A stretch of DNA of 47,645 nt. It comes from Betaproteobacteria bacterium UBA5216. Its GTDB lineage: Bacteria > Pseudomonadota > Gammaproteobacteria > Burkholderiales > SG8-41. This document shows positions 25,241 to 34,102 of the stretch, in pieces. Within the stretch, counting starts at the first letter, position 1. Each line of letters begins with the position of its first letter. The notes beneath the pieces are model-generated. The model was not told the DNA's origin and ran no database searches. It worked only from the letters and a program-made list of their open reading frames with translations. The stretch is from positions 1 through 47,645 of the forward strand of contig DHVE01000023.1 of the NCBI GenBank assembly GCA_002412495.1, written 5' to 3'. A program made the position numbers and the translations under genes.

Positions 25241-26221
25241 CTATTCCGCCTTGAGCAATCCAGCCTTGATCAGCTTATTCAATTTTGCCGTTTCGCCGCG
25301 CACGAAGTCATCCATGAATTCCGGCGTGCCGCCCTGCACTTCCAGCCCAAGTTGATCCAGTCGCGCTTTCACATCGGCGAGCGTGAGGATGCGATTCACC
25401 TCGCGATTGAGTTTGTCGATGACGGGCTTGGGCGTTTTCAGCGGCGCAGCCATGCCGAACCACACCAGTGACTCCGCATCCTTGAAACCACTTTCCGCGA
25501 GGGTTGGCACATCGGGCAGCAACGGCGAACGCTTCGGACTGGCAATGCCGATCACGCGCACGCGTTTACCTTTGATCACCGACTCGCCGCTCACCGTGGT
25601 AGTGTGCGCGCCCTGTAATTGCCCGCCCACCAGATCGGTCAGCAGCGGCGCCGTACCTTTATAAGGCACATGAGTAAACTGCGTGCCGGTCGCACCCTGC
25701 ATCACCGCCAGCCCGATGTGCAAGCTGCTGCCGATGCCCGACGAACCCCAATTCACCTTGTTCGGATTGGCCTTGGCGTATTCAATCAGCTCCTTCGGAT
25801 TACGCGGCGGAAAATTCAGATTCGTCAGCAGGATCAGCGGCGCGTAACCGATGTAAACCACGCTCATGAATTCATCGGGCCGGTAAGGCGCGTTCTTCGC
25901 CATCAATGGCGCATTGATGCTCGGCCCCGGATTCGCCAGGATCAGCGTGTAGCCATCCGGCTGCGAACGCGCCACTGTCTCACCACCGATCAAACCGCCC
26001 GCACCGCCGCGGTTATCCACCACGAATTGTTGTCCCCAAGCCTCGGTGAGTTTGCCGGCAATCAACCGTCCGATAATGTCATTCGAAGCACCCGGCGTAA
26101 ATGGCACCACCCAGCGCACGGGTTTGCTGGGATAGTTGGGCGCGGCATCGGGTTTGGGTGTTTGAGCGATTGCCGTGTTGACTAAAACAACTGTCAGTAC
26201 CGCTGTAACGATGGATTTCAA
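25241..26221 (-). CDS. Bug/TctC family solute receptor (tandem copy 1)
   Basis: A 326-residue receptor. It starts at a TTG at 26221 with a strong AGGAGG site 7 bases upstream, which decides the start. The signal peptide ends AIA-Q. The motifs YPSKPVRWVVPFTPGASNDI, DNRGGAGGLIGGETVARSQP and MQGATGTQFTHVPYKG are present. The usual D-rich LPYD element is replaced by APYRPDEFMSVVYIG, so ligand contacts may differ from the other copies. It follows a 2-hydroxyacid dehydrogenase gene, suggesting a hydroxy- or oxo-acid ligand (inference). Confidence 0.92.
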   Translation of the reverse strand: MKSIVTAVLTVVLVNTAIAQTPKPDAAPNYPSKPVRWVVPFTPGASNDIIGRLIAGKLTEAWGQQFVVDNRGGAGGLIGGETVARSQPDGYTLILANPGPSINAPLMAKNAPYRPDEFMSVVYIGYAPLILLTNLNFPPRNPKELIEYAKANPNKVNWGSSGIGSSLHIGLAVMQGATGTQFTHVPYKGTAPLLTDLVGGQLQGAHTTTVSGESVIKGKRVRVIGIASPKRSPLLPDVPTLAESGFKDAESLVWFGMAAPLKTPKPVIDKLNREVNRILTLADVKARLDQLGLEVQGGTPEFMDDFVRGETAKLNKLIKAGLLKAE

Positions 26222-26256
26222 AAGTTGCCTCCTGCTAAATCTAAACTAACCCCGTC

Positions 26257-26276
26257 GTTCCCGCGCAGGCGGGAAC
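26257..26276. repeat. REP-like perfect hairpin
   Basis: GTTCCCGC (26257-26264), loop GCAG, GCGGGAAC (26269-26276). This is the core of a widespread bacterial intergenic palindrome type, here between the hydroxyacid dehydrogenase and the first tandem Bug gene. It may modulate readthrough or mRNA stability. Only one copy is in the window. Confidence 0.55.
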
Positions 26277-26308
26277 TCATAACACACTCACACAGAACCA
26301 GAGACGCA

Positions 26309-27292
26309 TCACTTGCGAAGATTCGTCAGCGCCTCCGGATTAATCACATTAACCGGCTTTCCCTCAAGAAATGCAATGATCTGGCCGAACGAGCTCGTAA
26401 ACTGCCCTTCGTACCCGGCCTGCTCCACATAACCGATGTGGGGCGTGCATACCGCATTGTCCATCGCGATCAGCGGATGCGTGGCATTCAGCACCGGCTC
26501 GGATTCAAACACATCCACCGCCGCCATGCCGGGCCGCCCGGCTTTCAACGCGGCTTCGAGCGCACCGGTTTCAATCAACGGCGCGCGGCTGGTGTTGACG
26601 ATCAGCGCGGTCGGTTTCATGCGCGCGAGATCCGCCGCGCTGACGATGCCGCGTGTGGCGTCCACCAAGCGCATGTGCAGTGAAATAACATCGCAATCCT
26701 CGAAGAACGCGTCCTTGTTGCGCGCCACTGAATAACCATCGGCCTTCGCACGTTCGATGGTACTGTCACGCCCCCAGATCAGCACCTTCATGCCGAACGC
26801 CTTGCCGTAGCCCGCCACCACCGCGCCGATGCGCCCGTAGCCGTAAATCCCCAGCGTCTTGCCACGCAGACCCAAGCCCATTGTCGATTGCCAACGGCCC
26901 GCCTTCAGTGCCGCAACCTCCTGCGGAATCTTGCGCATCGCCGCCAGCACCAATCCCCACGTCAGTTCCGACGTGGCATACGAAGGCTTGCCTGGATGCA
27001 TGTCGGAACACAACAAAATGCCGCGCGCCGTCAGCGCCGGCACATCCACATGCGGATATACGCTACGCTGGCTGATCAGCTTGAGTTTAGGCAATCGCGC
27101 AATCAGCGACGCGCGTATCGGGGTGCGCTCGCGGATCAACACCAGCGCCTCGGTGTCTTTCAAGCGCTCGGCGAGTTTGTCTTCATCCTTGGTGTGGTCG
27201 TTCCAGATGGTTACATTGTGATGGGCGACGAGTTTGTACGCATCGAGCTTGCGGACGGCGTTTTGGTAGTCGTCTAGGACGGTGATGTTCAT
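26309..27292 (-). CDS. D-2-hydroxyacid dehydrogenase family protein
   Basis: A 327-residue NAD-binding dehydrogenase. Rossmann motif GIYGYGRIGAVVAGYGKAFG (about 149-168); catalytic Arg in VNTSRAPLIETGALE, Glu in DVFESEPV, His in CTPHIGYVEQAGYE. It belongs to the group often annotated as phosphoglycerate dehydrogenase-like but lacks an ACT or regulatory domain. Its location directly upstream of three Bug receptors suggests it acts on an imported acid. The leader is AT-rich, including the palindrome TTGTTTAAAAACAA at 27314-27327. Confidence 0.9.
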   Translation of the reverse strand: MNITVLDDYQNAVRKLDAYKLVAHHNVTIWNDHTKDEDKLAERLKDTEALVLIRERTPIRASLIARLPKLKLISQRSVYPHVDVPALTARGILLCSDMHPGKPSYATSELTWGLVLAAMRKIPQEVAALKAGRWQSTMGLGLRGKTLGIYGYGRIGAVVAGYGKAFGMKVLIWGRDSTIERAKADGYSVARNKDAFFEDCDVISLHMRLVDATRGIVSAADLARMKPTALIVNTSRAPLIETGALEAALKAGRPGMAAVDVFESEPVLNATHPLIAMDNAVCTPHIGYVEQAGYEGQFTSSFGQIIAFLEGKPVNVINPEALTNLRK

Positions 27293-27354
27293 GGGCTATC
27301 AGGTTATAATTTATTGTTTAAAAACAAATATTTATTATCATTTTCGTTCTGACG

Positions 27355-28590
27355 TTACATTCGCTCAAGAATATGCAACCCCCGTACCCGATCCAAAAGA
27401 TAAATCAACCCGCGATCATCCACCGTCACGTCATTACTCTGCACGCGCGGACACCCCGGCGGCACGTCGGGCATGAAGTACGCGACTTCCTTCGGCGCAT
27501 GCGGTTTGGCGATGTCGATGATGTGCAGCCCGTTGGCGAACCACGCCACCGGTATCTCAGTGCCTGTGACGATTTCACACGGCTGATGGCACCCGGTCAT
27601 TGCCGGTTGCGGCGTGTCGGGCATGTCTTCCAACTGGAACGATGAAATCGGCACGGGATTTTTTTCGTCGCTGATATCCACCACCCATAAAAACGCCGCC
27701 GGATACGGCGTGTCGCAGCCTTCGAGTCGGCCCACGTCTTCGTCGGACACCACCATGATGTCACGGCCGCCGATCTTGAACGGCATTTTGAGACACGTAT
27801 GCGTGGGCCACGGAAACGGCGGGCTCCAGTCCACGTGCGACACCAGTTTCGGTTTTGACATGTCTTCGATATCCAAAATCACAAAGCCGCCATACCAGTA
27901 GCTGGTGTAGAGGCGATTGCCCTGCCGCAACGGGTGATGGCATTTGTGATGCGAGCCTTTCCACGTGGGCTTTTCGCCGCCAGCCGCCCATTGGCCCGGC
28001 ATATGCCAGCGGCCCACTTCAACCGGCTTGGCCGGGTTGATCAAATCCAGAATCACCACGATATTGCCGATATAGCCATCCATCGTCGGCGAGATGTAGG
28101 CGTAGCGACCATCGAAATCAAAGCGATGCACGCCGCGCGCGTAATTGGCGTTGCTCTTGTCGGTGGCGTCCCAATTCGTGATGAGCTTGTGTTTGGCCGG
28201 ATTGGAAATATCCCAGATCGACAGGCCACCCGTATAACCCGCGGGTGGCATTTCGCCTTTCAGCGCATGCGCGCCAAGCACTTCGCGATTGGTGATCATG
28301 ATTTCGCCATGCACGCGCACCTTGTGCGAGTGCGTGCCAGTGGGCATGTTGATTTCGCCAATCTGCTTCGGGTGCTTGGGGTCGGACACATCGATCACCA
28401 GCGTGCCCGCCGGGTTGCGCATATTGCCGACGTAGGCCACCTTGTTCTGTACCACCACCTGCCCGCCGCCCGCGCAGTCAAACCACGCCTGCTTGCCGAA
28501 CTGATCGTGCGTGTGTGCATGATCATGTGCACCGCCACCTTGGCGCACATCCACGTAGGCAACTTCCCTGACTCCCTTGGCTCTGCTCAT
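27355..28590 (-). CDS. LVIVD-repeat beta-propeller protein with His-rich N-terminus
   Basis: A 411-residue soluble protein with repeated blades containing T-L-V-I-D-V-S-D-P, G-G-L-S-I-W-D-I-S-N-P, N-I-V-V-I-L-D-L-I-N-P, G-G-F-V-I-L-D-I-E-D and W-V-V-D-I-S-D, which define LVIVD-type propellers. An unusual N-terminal HDHAHTHDQ stretch and an internal GSHHKCHH cluster (about 205-215) could bind metal. The function is unknown; the fold recalls selenium-binding protein/methanethiol oxidase, but that relation is not established here. No signal peptide. It is upstream of the hydroxyacid dehydrogenase and Bug genes on the same strand. Confidence 0.82.
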   Translation of the reverse strand: MSRAKGVREVAYVDVRQGGGAHDHAHTHDQFGKQAWFDCAGGGQVVVQNKVAYVGNMRNPAGTLVIDVSDPKHPKQIGEINMPTGTHSHKVRVHGEIMITNREVLGAHALKGEMPPAGYTGGLSIWDISNPAKHKLITNWDATDKSNANYARGVHRFDFDGRYAYISPTMDGYIGNIVVILDLINPAKPVEVGRWHMPGQWAAGGEKPTWKGSHHKCHHPLRQGNRLYTSYWYGGFVILDIEDMSKPKLVSHVDWSPPFPWPTHTCLKMPFKIGGRDIMVVSDEDVGRLEGCDTPYPAAFLWVVDISDEKNPVPISSFQLEDMPDTPQPAMTGCHQPCEIVTGTEIPVAWFANGLHIIDIAKPHAPKEVAYFMPDVPPGCPRVQSNDVTVDDRGLIYLLDRVRGLHILERM

Positions 28591-28658
28591 TTTAATTTCC
28601 TGTCTTGAAGGTTGTAACGGCTGTATTTGACTGAATGGAACGTTCCGCGGACGATAGT

Positions 28659-29462
28659 TTACGCCGCATTACGGTCAGACTCGCTGGCGCGCAAGCGAGC
28701 GACGGTATCCTGACGGTAAAAAAGCGCCAATTGTGCATACACATCGGGGTAGGCGTCGAGCACCGCCTCCGGCGTTTCAAAAAACGCCTCGCTGACGACA
28801 GCGAAAAATTCCGCCGCGTTTTCGGCGGCATATTCGTCGATTACCATATCTTCCCCGTTATCGACACGCTTGCAAAAATGCTCGTAGGCGGCACTGAACG
28901 CGGTCGCCCACTGCTCTCGACTCATATCCTTGTGCAATGGCGGAAATCCATTGGCGTCGCCGTTGAGCATATCGATTTGGTGCGCGAATTCGTGCATCAC
29001 CACGTTGTAGGCGCTGTCGCCATCCGGGCGCCCCGCTTGCTGCACGTCCGCCCACGACAGCACCACGGTGCCGAACTCCCATGATTCGCCGCTCATCGGC
29101 TCTTCGACGACATGCACCACGCCGGCCTCGTCCACTTCTTCATGACGCGCGACGAATTCACCGGGATAAATCACCACTTCCGTCCAGCTCTTGTACCAAT
29201 CGAGATCGAGATTGAGAATCAGCATGCACGCCTGTATCGCAATCGCGAGCCGCGCGCCGTTGTCGATATTCAAATTGCCCGCGCCGTTGATAGGCTTTTC
29301 GGCAATGAACAGAATCACCAACTCCTTCAATCGCTGGCGCTCATCGTCGTCAAGCACGCGGGTGAAGTTGTAACTCGCGAGTTCACGCGCCCACGCCAGC
29401 GAGTCGATACGCCCTTCGCGCAATGCGCGCTCACGCCGGCGGCGCTTTAAAAAAGCAAACAT
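28659..29462 (-). CDS. mtfA: MtfA-like (M90) zinc-dependent peptidase
   Basis: 267 residues from the ATG at 29462. The zinc motif HEFAHQID (about 157-164) and the flanking NVVMHEF and GFPPLHKDMSREQW match MtfA, the aminopeptidase that binds the Mlc repressor in enterics. IDEYAAENAAEFFAVVSEAFFE provides the downstream glutamate ligand region. Here there is no evidence for an Mlc partner, so the cellular role is open. It begins the long minus-strand gene run and lies just downstream of rmuC and a repeat-rich gap. Confidence 0.87.
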   Translation of the reverse strand: MFAFLKRRRRERALREGRIDSLAWARELASYNFTRVLDDDERQRLKELVILFIAEKPINGAGNLNIDNGARLAIAIQACMLILNLDLDWYKSWTEVVIYPGEFVARHEEVDEAGVVHVVEEPMSGESWEFGTVVLSWADVQQAGRPDGDSAYNVVMHEFAHQIDMLNGDANGFPPLHKDMSREQWATAFSAAYEHFCKRVDNGEDMVIDEYAAENAAEFFAVVSEAFFETPEAVLDAYPDVYAQLALFYRQDTVARLRASESDRNAA

Positions 29463-29486
29463 AAACAAATGCTTACGATATATTTC

Positions 29487-29568
29487 GACACGGATTCACA
29501 TGCATTTACACGCATTCATACGGATAGACCGGGGGTTTAGTCTGCGTTCATCCGCGTAAATCGGTGTC
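29487..29568. repeat. Imperfect inverted repeat with 10-bp tandem units
   Basis: The left arm (29487-29525) contains three adjacent 10-base units, ATTCACATGC, ATTTACACGC and ATTCATACGG. The right arm (29541-29568) is TCTGCGTTCATCCGCGTAAA followed by TCGGTGTC. The ends pair as GACACsGATTyAC (13 bases, two differences). It resembles a common intergenic element type with CATCCGCGTAAATC-like cores. It touches the rmuC stop codon and may end rmuC transcription. Confidence 0.5.
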
Positions 29569-30848
29569 TAAACGTTCTTGCTGTTTTCATTGCCGTCAAC
29601 AACCCGAAGTAGCGGCACCGGCGTTTCTTCCAGCTCAACACCCTCGATCTGCGCGAAGCGCTGCGAGATTTTTTTGCTGCTGATCTGCACCTGCTGCGCG
29701 TCTTCATGCGCCTGGCGCACGTGATCGGCGAGCTTGCGCATGCGGTCGTCAAAACGCGCGAAGTCGAGACTCAGCTTCACGAGCTCATCCTTGATCACGT
29801 GAATTTGATTGCGCGTCTCCACATCCTTCAGTACCGCGCGCGCGGTATTCAACACCGCCATCAGCGTGGTAGGCGATACGATCCAAACGTGTTTCGCGTT
29901 GGCGTATTCCACGATTTCGGCGTGATGCGCGTGAATCTCCGCGAACACGGCTTCCGCCGGGATGAACATCACTGCGCCATCCGAGGTTTCACCGGCAATG
30001 ATGTATTTGCCGCTGATGGCATCGACGTGGCGCTTCACATCGGCCTTGAATAGTTTTTGCGCCAGCGTGTAATCGACCTCATTGGTTTCGGGATCGAACA
30101 TGCGGTGATAATTTTCCAGCGGAAACTTGGAATCCACCGCCACCAGCCCGGTGGGCGGCGGCAGCCGCAACACGCAGTCGGCGCGCGTGCCGTTGGAAAG
30201 CGTGCATTGCATTTCAAACGCGCTCGCCGGCAGCACATTGCGCACCAGCGCTTCAAGTTGAACTTCGCCGAACGCGCCGCGGGCGCGCTTGTCGCCGAGC
30301 AGCTCCTGCAGGCTTAAAACACTGCCGGTGAGACCGTCGATTTTTTTCTGCGCTTCGTCGATGGTGGCCAGCCGAGCCATAACGTTGACGAAGGTTTCAT
30401 TGGTCTTCTTGAAGCCTTCGTCCAGCCGCTCGCTGACCTTGCCGGAAATCTGATCCAGCCGCTCATCAATTTTGCTGTTAAGCGAGCGTGCGGTTTCCGC
30501 CAGCTTTTCAGTCATGGCTTCGCGCTGCGCCGCAAAATTCTGCGTCAGCGTGAGCTGCAGCGCATGCAGTGTGTCGCGCGTTTGCTTGAGTTCGGCGCCG
30601 ACCGAACCGCGCAGGCGTTCGCTGGAATCCGCAACTTGTCCGCCGACGCGATCGCCCTGCTGCGTCAGCCCCCCGTACAAATCGACGAGCATCGCGCGGT
30701 GTTTGGCTTCGAGTCCGCTATCGAACTGCGACGAGAGCGCTTCCACCGCGCGCCGGTGTTCACTCAATTGCGCTTGAAGGCGCAGGTACGCCAGCACCAG
30801 AGCCATCAGCACGGCTATTAACAGCACGATCACTAAGATTTCCGTCAT
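29568..30848 (-). CDS. rmuC: DNA recombination protein RmuC
   Basis: A 426-residue protein with an N-terminal membrane helix (about 3-20), a long coiled coil (20-170) and a restriction-endonuclease-like domain (about 190-370). The family signature KFPLENYHRM, FKADVKRHVDAISGKYI and MFIPAEAVFAEIH are all present. RmuC limits inversions at short repeats and has been linked to phage and chromosome stability. Followed by the repeat at 29487-29568. Confidence 0.93.
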   Translation of the reverse strand: MTEILVIVLLIAVLMALVLAYLRLQAQLSEHRRAVEALSSQFDSGLEAKHRAMLVDLYGGLTQQGDRVGGQVADSSERLRGSVGAELKQTRDTLHALQLTLTQNFAAQREAMTEKLAETARSLNSKIDERLDQISGKVSERLDEGFKKTNETFVNVMARLATIDEAQKKIDGLTGSVLSLQELLGDKRARGAFGEVQLEALVRNVLPASAFEMQCTLSNGTRADCVLRLPPPTGLVAVDSKFPLENYHRMFDPETNEVDYTLAQKLFKADVKRHVDAISGKYIIAGETSDGAVMFIPAEAVFAEIHAHHAEIVEYANAKHVWIVSPTTLMAVLNTARAVLKDVETRNQIHVIKDELVKLSLDFARFDDRMRKLADHVRQAHEDAQQVQISSKKISQRFAQIEGVELEETPVPLLRVVDGNENSKNV

Positions 30849-30887
30849 CGTGTGAGTATAACGCGCCGGGTTTGATTCATTGGATTT

Positions 30888-33386
30888 CTACGCGAGCTCG
30901 CGCAACACGCGCATGGGCGGTGTCGCCAGCACGCGGCGTGTGCCGAGGTGGCCCGCGAGGGCAATACCCGCGCTGCCGCACACCACGCCGGCGAGCCACG
31001 CCAGCGGACTCAGGTTGTAGCTCACGTTCAACACCTTGGCCGCCAGCACATAACCCAAGCCGCTGCCCCCCGCCGCCGCTATCAGTCCAGCCAGCGCGCC
31101 GATCACGGCAAACTCGGCCAAATGCGCGCGGGTGAGCTGCGCGCGGCTCGCGCCCAGCGTGCGCATCACGGCGGCCTGCTGGATACGGTCATCCTGCGTG
31201 CTGGCTATCGCGGCGTAAAACACCACCAACCCCGCCAGCAACGTAAACAGAAACACAAACTGAATGGCCTTCGACACCTGCGCGATCATTTTCTGCACCT
31301 GCGCCATCACCTGCGCCACGTCGATCACCAGTAAATTCGGAAACTGTTTAACCAAGGCGTTCAGCAGTTCGTTATTGCGCGGCGGCAAATGAAAGCTGGT
31401 GACGTAACTCACCGGCTGGCCATCCAGCAAGCCCGGCGGCGCGATCATAAAAAAATTGACGTTAAAGCTGTCCCAATTCACTTTACGCAGGCTGGTCACC
31501 GTGGCCGTGACGGCGTTGCCCGCGATGTCAAAGGTAAGCCGGTCGCCGAGTTTTACGCCGAGACGCTGGGCAATCCCGTCTTCCATGGAAAATTGCTCGC
31601 GCGATGCCGGATCAGAACTCCACCATCGTCCCGCGGTGATGAGATTGTCCTTCGGCACGGTTGCCGCCCAGGATAAATTGAATTCGCGTTCGATCTGGCG
31701 CTTGGCGCGCTCGTCGGCGTAATCGGCCGCGCTGACGCTGCGTTCGTTTACCTTGACCAGCCGGCCCCGTATCATCGGATGCATCAGCGGTGCGGCGATG
31801 CCGTGTCCGGCAAAAAACCGTTTCAGCGGCGTGATTTGGTCGTCCTGTATGTTCACCAGGAATCGATTCGGCGCGTCCGGCGGCAAGCTGGTTTGCCACG
31901 CCAGCAGCAAATCGTTGCGGATCAGCGTGAGCGTCAGCAACGCCATCAGGCCCAGACCCAGGGCGATCACCTGCACAATGGTGCCCAAGGGCCGCCGCCG
32001 CAGATTGGCAATGCCAAAGCGCCAACTGATACCGCGATTGCGCAGTCCGGATACCGCCTTCAACAGCAGCCACGACGCCGCTCCCGCGATCAGTGTCGCC
32101 CCGGTGAAACCCAGCACCACAAAAAGGCCTAGACGAAAGTCACTGGCTTTCCAGAAAATCATTCCTGCGATGATCGCGTAGCCGAGCGCGTAAGCGGCGA
32201 CGCCGCGCGAATCGGGCGCGCCAAGATCGCGCCGCAGCACACGCATTGCCGGCACGCGTCCCAGCGCGATGATGGGTGGCAACGCAAAGCCCAGCAGCAG
32301 CGCCAGCCCTATAACCATGCCCTGCAATAGCGGCAGCGTGCCGGGCCGAGGCAGATCCACCGCCACCAGCGTGCCCAGCCAATGGGCCAGTGCCTGCTGC
32401 GCCAGTGCGCCCACCACGCAGCCAATAATGCTTGCCGCCAATCCGAGTATCGCAAAGTGCATGAAGTACAGGCGCATCAACTGCCCCTTACTCGCGCCGA
32501 GGCAGCGCATCATGGCGCAGGCATCGAGATGCCGCTGCAAGAAGCGCCGCGCCGCCAGCGCAATCGCCATCGCGGCGAGCAGCACGCTGACCAGCGCCGC
32601 GATGTTGAGAAATTTTTCCGCGCGTTCCAGCGCCGAGCGAATTTCCGGACGCGCGTCGCGTATGCCTTCGATGCGTTGCCCCGGTTGCAAGCGCGCGGCG
32701 GCCCAATCGCGATAGTCATCAATCGCCTCGGCCCCGCCTGCAATCTGCAACCGGTAACGGACGCGGCTGCCGGTTTGCACCAGACCGGTCGCTTGAAGAT
32801 CGGCAGTGTTGAGCATAACGCGCGGTCCGGCGTTGATAAAACCAATGGCCGCGTCGGGCTCCTGCGTCATCACGTGGGATATATGTAACGCTTTGTTTCC
32901 TAAAGATATTTTTTCACCCACGGAAACACCGAGTTGCGACAATATGCGCTCATCGACCCACACGGTTCCGGGCGCCGGGATCGATGGCGCACGGCGGTCT
33001 TCGGCATACAGTTTGTCGGCAATGCGCACCTCGCCGCGCAACGGGTAACCCGCCGCGACGACCTTGATGTCGGCCAGCACATTTTTGTCGCCATACACCG
33101 CCATGCTCGGAAAGCGCAGCATCTGCGTCACGGCGAGCTGGCGCCGCAGCGCCTCTTCTGTGAATTCGGGCGGCAGCGCGCGATCATTGGAGAAGACCAG
33201 ATCCGCGCCGAGCAACTGGTTCGCCTGACGATTGAGCGCGAGTTGCACGCGGTCGGTAAAAAATCCGACAGTCGTCACGCCCGCCACCGCAATGATCACC
33301 GCGATGCCGATCAGCGTAAGTTCACTGGCACGAAAATCCCGCGCCAGCAGCCGCAGCGCCATGCGTATTTCATGCAACCATTTCAT
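30888..33386 (-). CDS. ABC transporter permease, FtsX-like (YbbP-type)
   Basis: An 832-residue permease with N-terminal helix, large periplasmic domains and two FtsX blocks (about 255-400 and 695-825), the architecture of YbbP. Conserved LVSVLLAAMAIALAARRFLQ and AAVMRTLGASRAQLTRAHL blocks define the type-VII/MacB-like mechanotransmission fold. It probably lifts lipids or other hydrophobic molecules from the inner membrane. Its ATG overlaps the ATPase stop as ATGA (33383-33386), so the two are coupled. Confidence 0.9.
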   Translation of the reverse strand: MKWLHEIRMALRLLARDFRASELTLIGIAVIIAVAGVTTVGFFTDRVQLALNRQANQLLGADLVFSNDRALPPEFTEEALRRQLAVTQMLRFPSMAVYGDKNVLADIKVVAAGYPLRGEVRIADKLYAEDRRAPSIPAPGTVWVDERILSQLGVSVGEKISLGNKALHISHVMTQEPDAAIGFINAGPRVMLNTADLQATGLVQTGSRVRYRLQIAGGAEAIDDYRDWAAARLQPGQRIEGIRDARPEIRSALERAEKFLNIAALVSVLLAAMAIALAARRFLQRHLDACAMMRCLGASKGQLMRLYFMHFAILGLAASIIGCVVGALAQQALAHWLGTLVAVDLPRPGTLPLLQGMVIGLALLLGFALPPIIALGRVPAMRVLRRDLGAPDSRGVAAYALGYAIIAGMIFWKASDFRLGLFVVLGFTGATLIAGAASWLLLKAVSGLRNRGISWRFGIANLRRRPLGTIVQVIALGLGLMALLTLTLIRNDLLLAWQTSLPPDAPNRFLVNIQDDQITPLKRFFAGHGIAAPLMHPMIRGRLVKVNERSVSAADYADERAKRQIEREFNLSWAATVPKDNLITAGRWWSSDPASREQFSMEDGIAQRLGVKLGDRLTFDIAGNAVTATVTSLRKVNWDSFNVNFFMIAPPGLLDGQPVSYVTSFHLPPRNNELLNALVKQFPNLLVIDVAQVMAQVQKMIAQVSKAIQFVFLFTLLAGLVVFYAAIASTQDDRIQQAAVMRTLGASRAQLTRAHLAEFAVIGALAGLIAAAGGSGLGYVLAAKVLNVSYNLSPLAWLAGVVCGSAGIALAGHLGTRRVLATPPMRVLRELA

Positions 33387-34102
33387 GCTTGCAGCCTGCC
33401 GCCCGCGAGGCGTATGACCCGTCCGCAGCGCGCGGACAAGGTTTCGTCGTGCGTCACAAGCACCAGCGTGGCGTTACGTTCGCGATTAAGTTCAAACATC
33501 AGATCAATAATCTGCGCGCCGGTGGCGGCATCGAGATTGCCCGTTGGTTCGTCGGCCAGCAGGATGGCCGGCGAGGTGATAAACGCGCGTGCAATCGCCA
33601 CGCGTTGTTGTTCGCCGCCGGACAATTGTTTGGGGTAATGCCGCAGCCGCTCACCCAGCCCCACCCGCCGCAACAATGCGGTCGCCTTGGCTTCGCCGCC
33701 TTCGATACCGGCCAGTTCCAGCGGCACCATCACGTTTTCCAGCGCGGTCATGGACGCCAGCAACTGAAACGACTGGAACACAAAGCCCATGGTACGACCA
33801 CGCAGGGCCGCGCGGCCATCTTCGTTCAGGGCAAATAAATCCTGACCGGCGATGCGCACGCCGCCGGCGCTGGGCGCATCCAGCCCGGCCATCAATGCGA
33901 GCAGCGTGGATTTTCCCGAACCCGAAACCCCCACCACCGCCACCGCTTCGCCGGCCGCGACGTTGAAACTCACGTCATGCAAAATGGTCAACGGTGTATC
34001 GCCGGTGGTAACCTCTTTGCCCAACCGGCAAACTTCAATCGCCGCAGTCGCTGAAGTCGCCGGGATCACTGGAATAGCGGGAGACACTAAATTGGAGGGC
34101 AT
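33383..34102 (-). CDS. ABC transporter ATP-binding protein (YbbA/LolD-like)
   Basis: A 239-residue ATPase from the ATG at 34102. Walker A VGVSGSGKSTLLALMAGLD (about 64-82), signature LSGGEQQRVAIARAF, Walker B ILLADEPTGNLD and the H-loop VTHDE are intact. It pairs with the downstream permease. The start codon overlaps that of the divergent esterase (CATG at 34100-34103) and has no clear ribosome site. The divergent tesA-ybbA-ybbP order is also seen in Escherichia coli. Confidence 0.92.
   Translation of the reverse strand: MPSNLVSPAIPVIPATSATAAIEVCRLGKEVTTGDTPLTILHDVSFNVAAGEAVAVVGVSGSGKSTLLALMAGLDAPSAGGVRIAGQDLFALNEDGRAALRGRTMGFVFQSFQLLASMTALENVMVPLELAGIEGGEAKATALLRRVGLGERLRHYPKQLSGGEQQRVAIARAFITSPAILLADEPTGNLDAATGAQIIDLMFELNRERNATLVLVTHDETLSARCGRVIRLAGGRLQA

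Noticed and set aside
25167..27330. 15-base identity TATTTGTTTTTAAAC at 25167-25181 and, inverted, at 27316-27330
   Set aside because: One copy is the first codons of a Bug gene and the other is in an AT-rich leader. It is simple T/A-rich sequence with no third copy noticed.
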